A DNA stretch of 64,000 nt from Paraburkholderia oxyphila NBRC 105797 (GCF_000685075.1 NZ_BAYD01000001.1:62001-126000), one strand, 5' to 3'. Positions 38,332 through 47,950 are shown, counted from the first letter of the stretch. Notes: generated by a model from the sequence alone, not told the origin. A program made the numbers and translations.

Positions 38332-38541
38332 TTACCTGGCGGGATCCTCCGGCGGCTCCGGCTGCAGGCTCCAATCTTCCATTACATAGTGTCGAGCGTC
38401 CATAGGGGAACACAGCAGGTTGTGCCAATGGTCGCCGTGCCATGATCCGTACGCCTCGAGCTCGGCCGTCGTTCCGGTTGCCGGATCGGTGCCGTCGATC
38501 TGGACGAGCCAATGAAACCACTGTCGTAGTGCTGTCAGCAT
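38332..38541 (-). CDS. Small hypothetical protein
   Basis: 69 residues, Trp- and His-rich (R-Q-W-F-H-W-L-V-Q-I-D-G-T-D-P-A-T-G, then Y-G-S-W-H-G-D-H-W-H-N), with no signal or membrane helix. The start at 38541 has GGGAGG six bases upstream, much better than the in-frame ATG 11 codons earlier. No family recognised. Confidence 0.5.
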   Translation of the reverse strand: MLTALRQWFHWLVQIDGTDPATGTTAELEAYGSWHGDHWHNLLCSPMDARHYVMEDWSLQPEPPEDPAR

Positions 38542-38793
38542 GGTTGCCTCCCATTGCACGCTAACGGTATTCATGATGGATTGAATGTATTACTCGAACA
38601 ACCGGTAAAAACACTTACGATTGACACGTATTGTTACATCTGGGGCAATCTTGCCCGATCCGGCACCGGTCTTCCATTAACCGGTAAAAAAGTAGTCTTC
38701 ATGCATATTCATTTCTCACGCATATATATCTGCATGCCTTTTGATGCTTGCTGGTTTATCTCTGAGATGGGATTGCTGTTATAAAAAATTCGC

Positions 38794-38823
38794 TTGACTG
38801 GCGATTGACGTTCCCCGTATAAC
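38794..38823 (+). promoter_or_regulatory. Sigma-70-like promoter of the cold-shock gene
   Basis: TTGACT (38794-38799) and TATAAC (38818-38823) are separated by 18 bases, within an AT-rich stretch. Transcription from about 38830 would give a ~110-base untranslated leader, the arrangement known for cspA-type genes whose leader is thermoresponsive. The region 38575-38790 upstream holds nothing else recognised. Confidence 0.6.
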
Positions 38824-38940
38824 GACGATTCTGAATTACCTTTCAGCTTCAATTCCAATGGGGAATGCAGAGAGGCGAGTCAGTTGGCTTTCGGCGTGAG
38901 GATATTGCCCGCGTCATTATATTTCTAGGGAAACTGAAAG

Positions 38941-39144
38941 ATGGAAACCGGTATTGTCAAATGGTTCAATGATGCGAAGGGCTTTGGCTTCATCACGTCT
39001 GACGCCGGCGGCGACGACCTGTTCGCGCACTTCTCGGAGATCCGCTCGGAAGGCTTCAAGTCGCTGAAGGAGAACCAGCGCGTCTCGTTCGACGTCAAGG
39101 TCGGCCCGAAGGGCAAGCAGGCAGCGAACATTCAGCCGCTGTAA
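38941..39144 (+). CDS. Cold-shock protein, CspA family
   Basis: A 67-residue OB-fold protein that binds single-stranded RNA/DNA. The nucleic-acid-binding motifs are K-G-F-G-F-I (RNP-1) and D-L-F-A-H-F (RNP-2), after the opening [11 protein letters not shown]. Long leader, strong promoter and dedicated terminator indicate a monocistronic unit. Several csp paralogs exist in Burkholderia, so no specific symbol is given. Confidence 0.96.
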   Translation: METGIVKWFNDAKGFGFITSDAGGDDLFAHFSEIRSEGFKSLKENQRVSFDVKVGPKGKQAANIQPL

Positions 39145-39189
39145 GCGCGGCGCGCGAGCGGGCCGGCGCGCCTGCTCCCCGCGGCAAGC

Positions 39190-39214
39190 AGCCCTGGAGA
39201 CCCCAGGGCTTTTT
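39190..39214 (+). terminator. Terminator of the cold-shock gene
   Basis: AGCCCTGG / CCAGGGCT (39190-39197, 39203-39210) with loop AGACC, followed by TTTTT and a T-rich tail, 45 bases after the stop. Confidence 0.85.
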
Positions 39215-39421
39215 TATTTTGGGGCGCAGGAATTCGCGTAATAGCATTGCGCATCTTTAAGACATTCACGTAATCAGCGGGAAAACCCCAATTCAAAATC
39301 CCGCCGGCAGGTTGATTAAGTCACGCCGCCAGGAAAGCTGCTGTGGCGTGAAGACCCTGCGCGCTTCGCCCAAACAAGGCATACTTGGGCGCACTTCTCA
39401 TTCTCGTCTTGCCGTTTCACC

Positions 39422-40585
39422 ATGTCCGACACCCTCTTGAGCGCCGAACTTCCGTCCGGCGATGGCCCGCTGGTTTTCGTGGATCTAGAAACGACGGGCG
39501 GATCGGTGGGCGATCACCGCATTACCGAGGTCGGGGTTGTCGAGGTGAAGGATGGGCTGGCCACGCGATGGAGTTCGCTGGTCGACCCGCAACAGGCGAT
39601 ACCGCCCTTTATTCAGCAGCTCACCGGCATTACCGACGCCATGGTGCGCGGGGCGCCCACCTTTGCCGAAATAGCGCCCGCGCTGTTCGAACGGCTCTCG
39701 GGCAAGCTCTTCATCGCGCATAACGCCAGTTTCGACCGCGGCTTTCTGCGTGCCGAGTTCGAGCGCGCCGGCTTTGCGTTCAATCCCGATGTGCTGTGCA
39801 CGGTGCGCCTGTCTCGGGCCCTGTTTCCCGCCGAGAAGCGCCACGGCCTGGACGCGCTGGTGGAGCGCCACGCGCTCGTGCCGGCCGATCGGCACCGCGC
39901 GCTTGCCGACGCCGATCTGCTCTGGCAATTCTGGCAGCGCCTGCCCGGGCTCGTACCCACGCAGATGCTTGCCGGGCAGGTCGAACGACTCACGCGCCGG
40001 CACCGCCTTGCGGGCGATATCACCGACGATCTGATCGATACTGCGCCAGCCGGCCATGGCGTCTATGTGTTCTACGGCGAGAACGACGTGCCGCTCTATG
40101 TTGGGCGCAGCGTGCGCGTGCGTCAGCGTGTGCGTTCGCATTTGTCGGGCGAGCGGCGTTCATCGCGTGAGCAGCGTATGGCGCAGCAGATCCGGCGTGT
40201 GGAATGGCAGGCGACGGGCGGGGAGCTGGGCGCGCTCTTCGTCGAGGCGCGATGGATCGCGCAAATGCGCCCGTCGTTCAACCGCGTGCCACGCGTTTCG
40301 AAACACGACCCGGCGGACGCACCCTGGCCGTTCGATGGTGCCGTGCTGGTGGAGGAGCGCGATGCCGCGCACGACCAGCCCGTGTTGCATGTGATCGATC
40401 GCTGGTGCTACCTCGGTGTGGCGGCGAGCGCGGTGCAGGCGGCCAGTCTCGTTGCCGCGTCGGCCGCGGCCGTTGCTCCGTTCGAACTGTCGACGTGGCG
40501 CATTTTGCAGAGCCGCCTCGAGAAGGGCCTGCGCGTACTGCCTTTGCGGGACCTGGTTGCCGACGGGCTGACGAACGCGGCCTGA
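39422..40585 (+). CDS. DnaQ-type 3'-5' exonuclease fused to a GIY-YIG endonuclease domain
   Basis: A 387-residue two-domain protein. Residues 15-180 are a DEDDh exonuclease like the epsilon subunit of DNA polymerase III: F-V-D-L-E-T-T-G (ExoI), A-H-N-A-S-F-D-R-G-F-L (ExoII) and D-R-H-R-A-L-A-D-A (ExoIII with the catalytic His). Residues about 210-300 form a GIY-YIG nuclease like UvrC/Cho: G-V-Y-V-F-Y-G, then P-L-Y-V-G-R-S-V-R-V-R-Q-R-V-R-S-H, with an E-A-x-W-I-A-Q-M-R-P-x-F-N-R segment supplying the Glu. The combination points to DNA repair. Confidence 0.85.
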   Translation: MSDTLLSAELPSGDGPLVFVDLETTGGSVGDHRITEVGVVEVKDGLATRWSSLVDPQQAIPPFIQQLTGITDAMVRGAPTFAEIAPALFERLSGKLFIAHNASFDRGFLRAEFERAGFAFNPDVLCTVRLSRALFPAEKRHGLDALVERHALVPADRHRALADADLLWQFWQRLPGLVPTQMLAGQVERLTRRHRLAGDITDDLIDTAPAGHGVYVFYGENDVPLYVGRSVRVRQRVRSHLSGERRSSREQRMAQQIRRVEWQATGGELGALFVEARWIAQMRPSFNRVPRVSKHDPADAPWPFDGAVLVEERDAAHDQPVLHVIDRWCYLGVAASAVQAASLVAASAAAVAPFELSTWRILQSRLEKGLRVLPLRDLVADGLTNAA

Positions 40586-40625
40586 CGCGGCCCGAGAGCC
40601 GGCGTCCGATGGTCGATTCGGCGGC

Positions 40626-41216
40626 TTAAGCCGTACCGCCTACACCGCCCCCTTCGCAGACATGTCCAAGCGCGTGCGTCATGGCCGCGGCGCGCGTGGA
40701 GTCGTAACGCGTCAATTCCTTCCAGTTTGCAACTGCACGCGCGACGCGCGCCGGGCAGTCATCCGCGGCACGCGTGGGCTGCACGCGCGCGAGTGCGCCG
40801 ATAAGCTGTGCCGTCAGGCGATCGAGTTGTGGGCGCGTGACGGTCGCGAGATCCGGCGCCGGGCCGGCGGGCGGCTGCGACGACTGCCAGCTCGCGAAGA
40901 GCGCTTGCTGCACTTGCGTGCTCGCATCGATTTGATCGCGGAAGAAGCTTCGTGCGAACGCCGGATCGACGCCCGCCGCCGCGGCGCGTTTCTGCACGTC
41001 GGCGAGCAGCGCGTTTTCGCGTGGCGTGTCGGTGATCGGCTTGTGGTTGAGCCATTTCCACTGTGCGACGGGCTCAGCCAGCGAGAGGCGCTGCGCCACG
41101 AGTGCAACGAGATTGGTGAGCGCGGTGTCGTCGCCGTCGGCGTGTGCCGAGGTGACCGGCAAGATGATCAGGAGTGCAGCGGCGCAGGCAGCGAGGGCGC
41201 GGAATGCGGATTTCAT
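40626..41216 (-). CDS. Secreted chorismate mutase (AroQ gamma class)
   Basis: A 196-residue protein with a signal peptide (A-C-A-A-A-L-L-I-I-L-P-V-T-S-A-H-A before D-G-D-D). The mature domain shows L-V-A-L-V-A-Q-R-L-S-L-A-E-P-V-A-Q-W-K-W, E-N-A-L-L-A-D-V-Q and F-F-R-D-Q-I-D-A-S-T, the pattern of exported *AroQ enzymes such as Mycobacterium tuberculosis Rv1885c. It would convert chorismate to prephenate in the periplasm. Two cysteines near the C-terminus could form the disulfide of this class. Confidence 0.85.
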   Translation of the reverse strand: MKSAFRALAACAAALLIILPVTSAHADGDDTALTNLVALVAQRLSLAEPVAQWKWLNHKPITDTPRENALLADVQKRAAAAGVDPAFARSFFRDQIDASTQVQQALFASWQSSQPPAGPAPDLATVTRPQLDRLTAQLIGALARVQPTRAADDCPARVARAVANWKELTRYDSTRAAAMTHALGHVCEGGGVGGTA

Positions 41217-41574
41217 TGAGGGAGGGCTGGCCGGCTGGCCGAAGAGGGAAAAGCGAAGGATAGCCGGTTATGAGGCGCTTGCTGCGTTATTGGCGAACGT
41301 GCGAGCGAGAGCCCGTCGTCGCGAATACCGTCAGTGCGGTGAAAAACGATCTGGATTGCCGGTGCGTTTGCGCACGTTTTGCGCACGATATAAACCACAC
41401 GCGCGCTCTATCGAACGCGCGTGCGTTAAGCGAGCTGAGGCTCGTCAGTATGGGCGCAACCAGCCGCGCGCACCATCGTTGCGATAGTGCGATCCTGTGC
41501 GCGCAAAAACACACGCCAATACCCGCTCGGGCCGGCCGCTTGTTTTGCACGTCTAGCGCCAGTGCGCTTCCCCG

Positions 41575-41724
41575 TCACTTCTGTTCGTGTGCCTTGCGCT
41601 GCTCGTCGAGAAATGCCCGAACGTGAGCGGGCAATTCGTCGCCGAGAAACTCGACGGCCACCGGTTCCGGATCCGGGCTGAATACTTGGTCCGGGGTCGG
41701 AATCCTTGGCGGTTTGGCATCCAT
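41575..41724 (-). CDS. Small Pro-rich hypothetical protein
   Basis: A 49-residue cytosolic peptide M-D-A-K-P-P-R-I-P-T-P-D ending in a charged helix with L-P-A-H-V-R-A-F-L-D-E-Q-R-K-A. AGGAG lies seven bases before the ATG. The acidic Pro-rich half suggests disorder. No family recognised. Confidence 0.5.
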   Translation of the reverse strand: MDAKPPRIPTPDQVFSPDPEPVAVEFLGDELPAHVRAFLDEQRKAHEQK

Positions 41725-42263
41725 GATCTTTCTCCTATGTAAGGCAATTATCCGACTGCGCCCTTCAATCGCGCTAGTGCCCGCCAACGCAACGGAGTTT
41801 TTCTGGTGCGCGTGTTGCTTTATTTGCACATCGGGATAACTTATTAACAGAGTGGGAATATACTTTCTTGGTTGCACTTAACGATGCCTGCATGCCGCTT
41901 CAGTCTGCGGGGCGCTGGCGCGTCGTGTAATCGACGCTCCTGCTGCGCTGTCGCAGCGCTCCTCCCGGGGGTGCTGGCGGCCGCCGCACAAGTGCGGCGG
42001 CGTCTTGCTGCGCTACCCGGCAAGCGTGGTCGTGCGTTGCGTGCCGCCCTTGTGCGACTGCCTACCCGTTACCCGCTATATCGGCCCATTATCGGGCGAG
42101 CTTGACCCGAGAACTTTAAACATAATTAAAACGGTGTAAGCGTTCGTATCGGTCGAACGGGTTTCTCGTCATATGTCTGCATTTTGCAGCGAGTTAATGC
42201 CAGCACTCCCATAAATGATTGCTGGCGTGAACGGCCGCATATCGATGCGGCCCTGTTGCCCCC
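41725..42263. other. Intergenic region, no confident gene
   Basis: About 540 bases. A 77-codon plus-strand frame (41872-42105) is Arg/Ala/Cys-rich and looks noncoding. The stretch 42110-42220 is AT-rich and contains two hairpins, CGTTCG-N7-CGAACG and GCCAGCA...TGCTGGC, without T-runs. Confidence 0.5.
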
Positions 42264-43397
42264 TCAGGACTGCACCGGCGCCGGAACCTGCTGCACATGG
42301 GCGTGGTTCGCCGGTACCGCGCGCACGTTCACCTGGCCGTGAATGCGCGCCTGATGGCCGTCCGCGAACATGTAGTACGGGAAAGGGTGGACGGGCTCGG
42401 ACGCCGCGTCGAGGCGCGCGACGAGTTCCGGCGCGAGCGTAAAGTCGAGCGCACCAAGCGACTCCTCGAGCTGCGCGGCCTTCGTCGCCCCAACGATGAT
42501 GCTGGACACGCCTCGCTTCTGATACAGCCAGTTCAGCGCCACCTGTGCCATCGGCCGGCCGGCTTCATGCGCGACGCGCTCGAGTTCGGCGACGATCGCG
42601 AAGTTGCGCGGCGAGAGCTTGTCGAAGCCGGGCGGCGGCTTCGGGCCCACGGTTTGCAGCCGGCCCGCGCCTGCTACGGCCGTGAGGCCCGCCGCGCCAT
42701 CCGCGCCCGATTGCGAAGGCCGATACTTGCCCGATAGCACGCCCATGCCGAGCGGACTCCAGGGCACGAGCCCCATGCCCAGCTGCGTCGCGAGATCGGC
42801 GAACTCGTGCTCGGCGTTGCGCTCGATCAGCGAGTATTCGAGCTGCATCGCCGCGACGGGCTCGAAGCCGCGCCAATCGGCGAGGGTCTGCGCGCGGCCG
42901 GCATACCAGGCCGGCACGTCCGAGAGCCCCACGTAGCGGATCTTGCCCGCGCGCACCGCGTCGTCCATGGCACGCATCACTTCGTCGGCGGGCGTCATGC
43001 GGTCCCATGTGTGCAGGTAATAGAGGTCGATGTAATCGGTGCCGAGGCGCTTGAGCGAGCCTTCGAGCGCGCGCAGCAAGTTCTTGCGATGATTGCCGCC
43101 CGCGTTGGGATTGCCCATTTGGGCGTTGTACGAATACTTGGTGGCGATCACGAGTTGCTCGCGCAGGCCGCGCGCGGCGGCGAAGCGTCCGACCCAGGTT
43201 TCGCTCGTGCCTTCCGTGTAGAGATCGGCGGTATCGATGAAGTTGCCGCCGGCGTCGACATAGAGATCGAAGAGGCGGCGCGCGCTGGCTTCGTCCGCGC
43301 CCCAGCCCCATTCGGTTCCGAACGTCATCGTGCCAAGAGCGATGGGGCTGACGCGCAGGCCCGAGCGGCCGAGCAGGGTGTAGGTGTCGAGTTTCAT
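42264..43397 (-). CDS. Aldo/keto reductase
   Basis: A 377-residue NADPH-dependent (beta/alpha)8 oxidoreductase. G-N-F-I-D-T-A-D-L-Y-T-E-G carries the catalytic Asp and Tyr near residues 56-61, V-I-A-T-K-Y the catalytic Lys, and Y-Y-L-H the catalytic His. V-P-W-S-P-L-G-M-G-V-L-S-G-K-Y and I-I-V-G-A-T-K complete the cofactor site. A ~30-residue C-terminal extension is unusual. It is divergent from a LysR-type gene with 132 bases between, a typical regulator/target pair. Confidence 0.92.
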   Translation of the reverse strand: MKLDTYTLLGRSGLRVSPIALGTMTFGTEWGWGADEASARRLFDLYVDAGGNFIDTADLYTEGTSETWVGRFAAARGLREQLVIATKYSYNAQMGNPNAGGNHRKNLLRALEGSLKRLGTDYIDLYYLHTWDRMTPADEVMRAMDDAVRAGKIRYVGLSDVPAWYAGRAQTLADWRGFEPVAAMQLEYSLIERNAEHEFADLATQLGMGLVPWSPLGMGVLSGKYRPSQSGADGAAGLTAVAGAGRLQTVGPKPPPGFDKLSPRNFAIVAELERVAHEAGRPMAQVALNWLYQKRGVSSIIVGATKAAQLEESLGALDFTLAPELVARLDAASEPVHPFPYYMFADGHQARIHGQVNVRAVPANHAHVQQVPAPVQS

Positions 43398-43529
43398 GGC
43401 GAGTGTCCGATCCCGCGCGAGGCGCGCAGGTGAGTGGTGAGTACGGCCTCATCTTGCGCCCGATCATTCTGTGGAAAAATCGGGTCCATCTGAAAGGACT
43501 GTGAAGCCGGACTTCACAATGGAGGGCAG

Positions 43530-44474
43530 ATGGATCCGACCTTCGCCGCAACGCCTGGCGCACCCGCTCTCGCGACGCGCCTGCCCGCACTGCTCGCGGT
43601 CGCCGCCGTCGCGCGCCACGGCAGCTTCACACGCGCGGCACTCGCTTGCGGGTTGTCCACGTCGGCGCTCTCGCAAAGCGTGCGCGCGCTCGAAACCCAG
43701 CTGGGCGTGCGGCTCTTCAACCGCACGACGCGCCGCGTCGCGCTCACCGAAGCGGGCGCGCAGTTTCTCGCGCGCGTGCAGCCGGCGCTCACCGAGATCG
43801 AGGCGGCGTTCGATGCGCTCGACGCCTCGCGCGATCAGCCCGCCGGCGCGTTGCGCATCAATCTGCCGCGCGTCGCGAGCGAGCTGCTCGTGTTGCCGCA
43901 TCTCGCGGAATTCATGGAGCGGCATCCGCAAATTCGCCTTGAGCTCGCGCTGGACGACGCCTTTGCCGATCTCGTGGGTGAAGGGTTCGACGCGGGCATC
44001 CGGCTCGGCGAATCGCTCGCGCCGGGCATGGTGGCGGTGCCGATCGGCGGCCCGATCCGCCTTGCCGTGGTGGGTGCGCCGGCGTACTTCAGGCGTCAAG
44101 CGCCGCCGGCCACGCCCGACGATCTCGCCGCTCACGACTGCCTGCACTACCGCTTCGCTACGGGCGGCGTCTACCGGTGGGAGTTCGCGCGGCGCGATGA
44201 GCCACAGCGCGTGTTCGACGTGCTCACGCAAGGGCGCTTCGTGACCAACGACTTGCGGACGATGGTCCGGGCCGCCGAAGAAGGCGTGGGCTTGCTGCAC
44301 GTGATCGAGGATTATGTGCGCGCGCAACTCGACAGCGGGCGCCTCGTGCCCGTGCTTCAAGACTGGTGCCCATCGTTTCCCGGCTTCTATTTGTACACGC
44401 CTGGGCGCGCGCGATTGCCGCCGAAGCTGCGCGCCTTCATCGACTTTCTGCGCGAGAAGCGTGGGATTGTCTGA
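43530..44474 (+). CDS. LysR-type transcriptional regulator
   Basis: A 314-residue protein. The winged helix-turn-helix is at about residues 18-75 (V-A-R-H-G-S-F-T-R-A-A-L-A-C-G-L-S-T-S-A, then L-G-V-R-L-F-N-R-T-T-R-R-V-A-L-T-E-A-G), followed by the effector-binding domain with R-I-N-L-P-R and the P-x-F-x-L-Y-T/P-G-R segment near the end. Divergent from the aldo/keto reductase gene, its probable target. Confidence 0.93.
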   Translation: MDPTFAATPGAPALATRLPALLAVAAVARHGSFTRAALACGLSTSALSQSVRALETQLGVRLFNRTTRRVALTEAGAQFLARVQPALTEIEAAFDALDASRDQPAGALRINLPRVASELLVLPHLAEFMERHPQIRLELALDDAFADLVGEGFDAGIRLGESLAPGMVAVPIGGPIRLAVVGAPAYFRRQAPPATPDDLAAHDCLHYRFATGGVYRWEFARRDEPQRVFDVLTQGRFVTNDLRTMVRAAEEGVGLLHVIEDYVRAQLDSGRLVPVLQDWCPSFPGFYLYTPGRARLPPKLRAFIDFLREKRGIV

Positions 44475-44658
44475 GGCTCTGCGTGGATTTCAGCATTGTC
44501 TGATTCGGCTGCCTGGCGATCTTCGCTATCTTCAAAAAGCTTCGACTCAAGCATCGTGCGGGCATCGGCCGTCGGTAGCCCGCCGCCTCAGCGTTTTAAG
44601 TCTCTCGAACTTCACTCCTCAATCCGGGCATCGCGCACATCTGTTGCGTGAACACACA

Positions 44659-46482
44659 ATGAGCCATCAAGACGGTACTGCACTGGCCGCTATTGCGTCC
44701 GACGACTCGACCACACAAGCCTTGCTTGCGCGCGCCGACCAATACTTCGACCGCGGCCAAATGGCTGAAGCGCTGCGTGGCTATCAGGACGTGCTTGCCG
44801 CAGAACCCCGCCATGTGCACGCACTGCATCGCACCGCGCTCGCGCATTTTCGTAACGGAGAGCAGGGCGTTGCGCGCGACTGGCTGGAACGCGCAATCAA
44901 TGTCGTGCCGGAGCGTGCCGAATTATGGGAGCATCGCGGCCTGCTCGCGGCGCTGGCAGGCGAGCACATCGCAGCGGAGGCCTTCTATCACCGGGCCCTC
45001 GCACTCTACGGTGGCACGGCCAGCCTGCATCGCAATCTGGGCGACGCGCTGAAGCTCGCCGGCCGCCGCGCCGAAGCGTGTGCGCATTACGAAAAGGCGC
45101 TCGGGTTCGATCCCGGGCTTCACCACGCCGTGCGCCGTCTCGCCACGCTCAGCCTCGAAGACGGGCGCCACGAAGAGGCCGTCAAGCACCTGCACCGCGC
45201 ATGGGCGCTCGGTGCCTCGCGCCTTGCCGATGGCGTCGATTTGATCAAGGCGCTGTCACACCTTGGAAATGCCCGGGAAACGGATGCGCAGATCGGACGC
45301 ATGCGCACGGCTTTCGCTGCGGATCCCAACGCGCTCGACGAACTCGCATTCCACCTGAACGAACTTCATCGATACGAATTGGCGTACGAAGTCGCTACGC
45401 AAGGGTTAAAGGTGGATGCCGCGGTCGCCGGCCTGCATCACAACGCCGCCTATGCGTCGAACATGCTCGGCGAATTCGCGCGCATGCGGCGGCACAGCGT
45501 CGAGGCTGCACGTCTGATGCCCGACGACGCACATCTGCAGTTCAACGTTGCCGTGTCGCTGCTGCGTGACGGAGAGTTTGAGGAGGGCTGGCGCCATTAC
45601 CGCTGGCACGAACGTCTGCCGCAGAACAGCACGCTGGCGCAGCCAGGCTTCCCGGAGTGGGGCGGCGAGCCCGTTGCCGGGCGACGCTTCTTGCTCGTCG
45701 GCGAGCAGGGACTGGGCGACCAGATCCAGTCGCTGCGCTACGCCGACTGGCTGCAGCGCCAGGGGGCAATCGTCGATGTCTGGGTTGGCGAGGCACTAGG
45801 CGACGTGGCGGCGTGTGCGAGCGGGGTGAACAGGGTCTGGACTGCGCTGCCGCCCGGTCCCTACGACTTCTGGAGCCGCATGTTCCGCTTTCCCGAATAC
45901 ATGAAGCTGAGCGCGAGCATGTTGCCGCTCGCGATGCCGTACCTCGGTGCGCCTTCCGGGGTCGTTGGCCGTTGGCGCGAGCGGCTTGCCGGCGCGATAG
46001 ACACGGACGCGCCCACGCGCCGAATAGGCCTGGTGTGGGCCGGCAATCCCGATTACGAATTCGACCGCTATCGCTCCATCGCCCTGCGTGCGCTGCATCC
46101 GGTGCTCGAGCGGCGAGGCGTGGCGTGGTTTGCGCTGCAAAAGGGCGCGGCGCAGAGCGAAGTGGAGGCGTTGCCGCCCGGCATCGAGAACACACCGCTC
46201 GGGCCGGAGATCGGCAGCTTCACCGATACGCTCGCCATCGTGCAGTCGCTCGACCTCGTGATCACCGTGGATACATCGGTTGCGCATCTGGCGGGCGCCG
46301 CGGGCGTGCCGGTGTGGATCCTGCTGCCGACCTGCACCGACTGGCGCTGGATGACGGGCCGCAACGATACACCGTGGTATCCGTCGGCGCGGCTTTTCAG
46401 GCAGCGTGAGCTGGGGCGCTGGGATGACGTGGTCGGGGAGGTGGGGGAGGCGCTGGAGGCTTCTTTGTCATCGCACCGCTAA
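44659..46482 (+). CDS. TPR-repeat protein with GT9-like glycosyltransferase domain
   Basis: 607 residues. Residues ~20-300 are tandem tetratricopeptide repeats (for example A-D-Q-Y-F-D-R-G-Q-M-A-E-A-L-R-G-Y and L-G-D-A-L-K-L-A-G-R-R-A-E-A). The C-terminal half resembles heptosyltransferase/OGT-type GT-B folds: R-R-I-G-L-V-W-A-G-N-P-D and L-V-I-T-V-D-T-S-V-A-H-L-A-G-A-A-G-V-P-V-W. Similar TPR-glycosyltransferases occur in flagellar, pilin or adhesin glycosylation, but none of those genes is nearby. The ribosome site for the ATG is weak. Confidence 0.8.
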   Translation: MSHQDGTALAAIASDDSTTQALLARADQYFDRGQMAEALRGYQDVLAAEPRHVHALHRTALAHFRNGEQGVARDWLERAINVVPERAELWEHRGLLAALAGEHIAAEAFYHRALALYGGTASLHRNLGDALKLAGRRAEACAHYEKALGFDPGLHHAVRRLATLSLEDGRHEEAVKHLHRAWALGASRLADGVDLIKALSHLGNARETDAQIGRMRTAFAADPNALDELAFHLNELHRYELAYEVATQGLKVDAAVAGLHHNAAYASNMLGEFARMRRHSVEAARLMPDDAHLQFNVAVSLLRDGEFEEGWRHYRWHERLPQNSTLAQPGFPEWGGEPVAGRRFLLVGEQGLGDQIQSLRYADWLQRQGAIVDVWVGEALGDVAACASGVNRVWTALPPGPYDFWSRMFRFPEYMKLSASMLPLAMPYLGAPSGVVGRWRERLAGAIDTDAPTRRIGLVWAGNPDYEFDRYRSIALRALHPVLERRGVAWFALQKGAAQSEVEALPPGIENTPLGPEIGSFTDTLAIVQSLDLVITVDTSVAHLAGAAGVPVWILLPTCTDWRWMTGRNDTPWYPSARLFRQRELGRWDDVVGEVGEALEASLSSHR

Positions 46483-46525
46483 AGATGCGGGTGCGCCATC
46501 GTGACGGAAAGCGGCGGCGCAAAGC

Positions 46526-46554
46526 AAAAAGCCCAGTCGAAGACTGGGCTTTTT
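46526..46554. terminator. Bidirectional terminator between the TPR gene and tRNA-Thr
   Basis: A perfect 13-bp stem AAAAAGCCCAGTC / GACTGGGCTTTTT with loop GAA, ideal for both convergent transcripts. Confidence 0.92.
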
Positions 46555-46567
46555 GCTTGAATCTTGG

Positions 46568-46643
46568 TGGTGCCGGAAAGAGGAATCGAACCCCCGACCT
46601 TCGCATTACGAATGCGCTGCTCTACCGTCTGAGCTATTCCGGC
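46568..46643 (-). tRNA. tRNA-Thr (anticodon CGT)
   Basis: Acceptor GCCGGAA pairs with TTCCGGC, then A and encoded CCA. The anticodon loop TTCGTAA gives CGT. T-arm GGGGGTTCGATTCCT is present; 76 bases. Confidence 0.95.
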
Positions 46644-46710
46644 GTCACATCAGAGAAGGAAGATTATAGGAAAGATTAGCAGAATATGCAAGCCCTTCCT
46701 TCATCTTTTT

Positions 46711-47727
46711 TTATTTTTTCGCTTCCTGGTGGTAGCGCGTCACGCGCTCCACCTCGTTCTTCGAGCCGAGGAACACGGCCACACGCTCGTGCAGGCTCTT
46801 CGGCTGAATGTCGAGAATGCGCTGCTCGCCGTTGGTCGCCATGCCGCCGGCCTGCTCGACGATGAACGACATCGGGTTCGCTTCGTACATGAGGCGCAGC
46901 TTGCCCGGCTTCGACGGGTCGCGCTTGTCGGCCGGATACATGAAGATGCCGCCGCGGTTCAGGATACGGTGCACGTCGGCGACCATCGAGGCGATCCAGC
47001 GCATGTTGAAGTTCTCGCCGCGCGGGCCGTCCTTGCCTGCGTTCAGCTCGCCAATGTACTGCTGCACCGGCTCATACCAGTGGCGCGCGTTCGAAGCGTT
47101 GATCGCGTACTCGCGCGTCTCTTCGGGAATGCGCATGTTGCTCTGCGTGAGCACCCACGAGCCGAGTTCGCGGTCGAGCGTGAAGCAGTTCACGCCGTTG
47201 CCGGTCGTGAGCACGAGCACGGTCTGCGGGCCGTAGACGGCGTAGCCGGCCGCGACCTGTTTGGTGCCGGGCTGCAGGAACGATTCTTCGGTGGCCTGCT
47301 GGCCGTCCGGGCAGCGCAGCACCGAGAAGATCGTGCCGATCGAGACGTTCACGTCGATGTTCGACGAGCCGTCGAGCGGGTCGAACACGAGCAGATACTC
47401 GCCCTTCGGATAGTTGGCCGGGATCGGGAAGAAGGTTTCCATTTCCTCGGACGCCATGGCCGCGAGGTTGCCGCCCCATTCGTTGGCGTCGAGCAGGATT
47501 TCGTTCGACAGGATGTCGAGGTTCTTCTGCACTTCGCCCTGGACGTTCTCGCTGCCGGCGGTGCCGAGCGCATCGCCGAGCGCGCCCTTGCTGACGTTGT
47601 AGCTGATCGCCTTGCACGCGCGCGCGACAACTTCGATCAACAGACGCAGATCGGCCGGGAGGTTGCTGTGCTCGCGCTGCTGCTCGATCAGGTATTTCGT
47701 GAGAGTGGTACGACGTTGCAATGCCAT
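46711..47727 (-). CDS. fbp: Fructose-1,6-bisphosphatase, class I
   Basis: Gluconeogenic/Calvin-type phosphatase, 338 residues. The metal/substrate loop [20 protein letters not shown] is intact. [24 protein letters not shown] and the C-terminal [14 protein letters not shown] are also as expected for class I. No regulatory insert is evident. Confidence 0.96.
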   Translation of the reverse strand: MALQRRTTLTKYLIEQQREHSNLPADLRLLIEVVARACKAISYNVSKGALGDALGTAGSENVQGEVQKNLDILSNEILLDANEWGGNLAAMASEEMETFFPIPANYPKGEYLLVFDPLDGSSNIDVNVSIGTIFSVLRCPDGQQATEESFLQPGTKQVAAGYAVYGPQTVLVLTTGNGVNCFTLDRELGSWVLTQSNMRIPEETREYAINASNARHWYEPVQQYIGELNAGKDGPRGENFNMRWIASMVADVHRILNRGGIFMYPADKRDPSKPGKLRLMYEANPMSFIVEQAGGMATNGEQRILDIQPKSLHERVAVFLGSKNEVERVTRYHQEAKK

Positions 47728-47924
47728 TGCAGTACTCCGGATGCGCTTGGGAATAGCGCAATTCTACCTGCTGGACGGAGGGCGCCCCGCTTGCGGCACT
47801 GCAAAAAAAGTTCGCCAATGCCCGGCCTGGCGCGCCGGGGGGCCCGGGCGGCCAATCCTGAAAATGCGCCCGATCGCGCTGGCGCGCATCGCAGACGGAA
47901 AAATAATGCAGAAAAAATGCGCAC

Positions 47925-47950
47925 AAAAATGCCGGCCGCGAAGGCCGGCA
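47925..47950 (-). terminator. Terminator downstream of pepN
   Basis: On the minus strand TGCCGGCC / GGCCGGCA with a five-base loop is followed by TTTTT, 80 bases after the pepN stop. The rest of 47728-48029 holds only the fbp upstream region. Confidence 0.8.

Noticed and set aside
41872..42105. 77-codon plus-strand ORF
   Set aside because: The composition (Arg, Ala, Cys, Leu) is that of GC-rich noncoding DNA, and no ribosome site precedes it.
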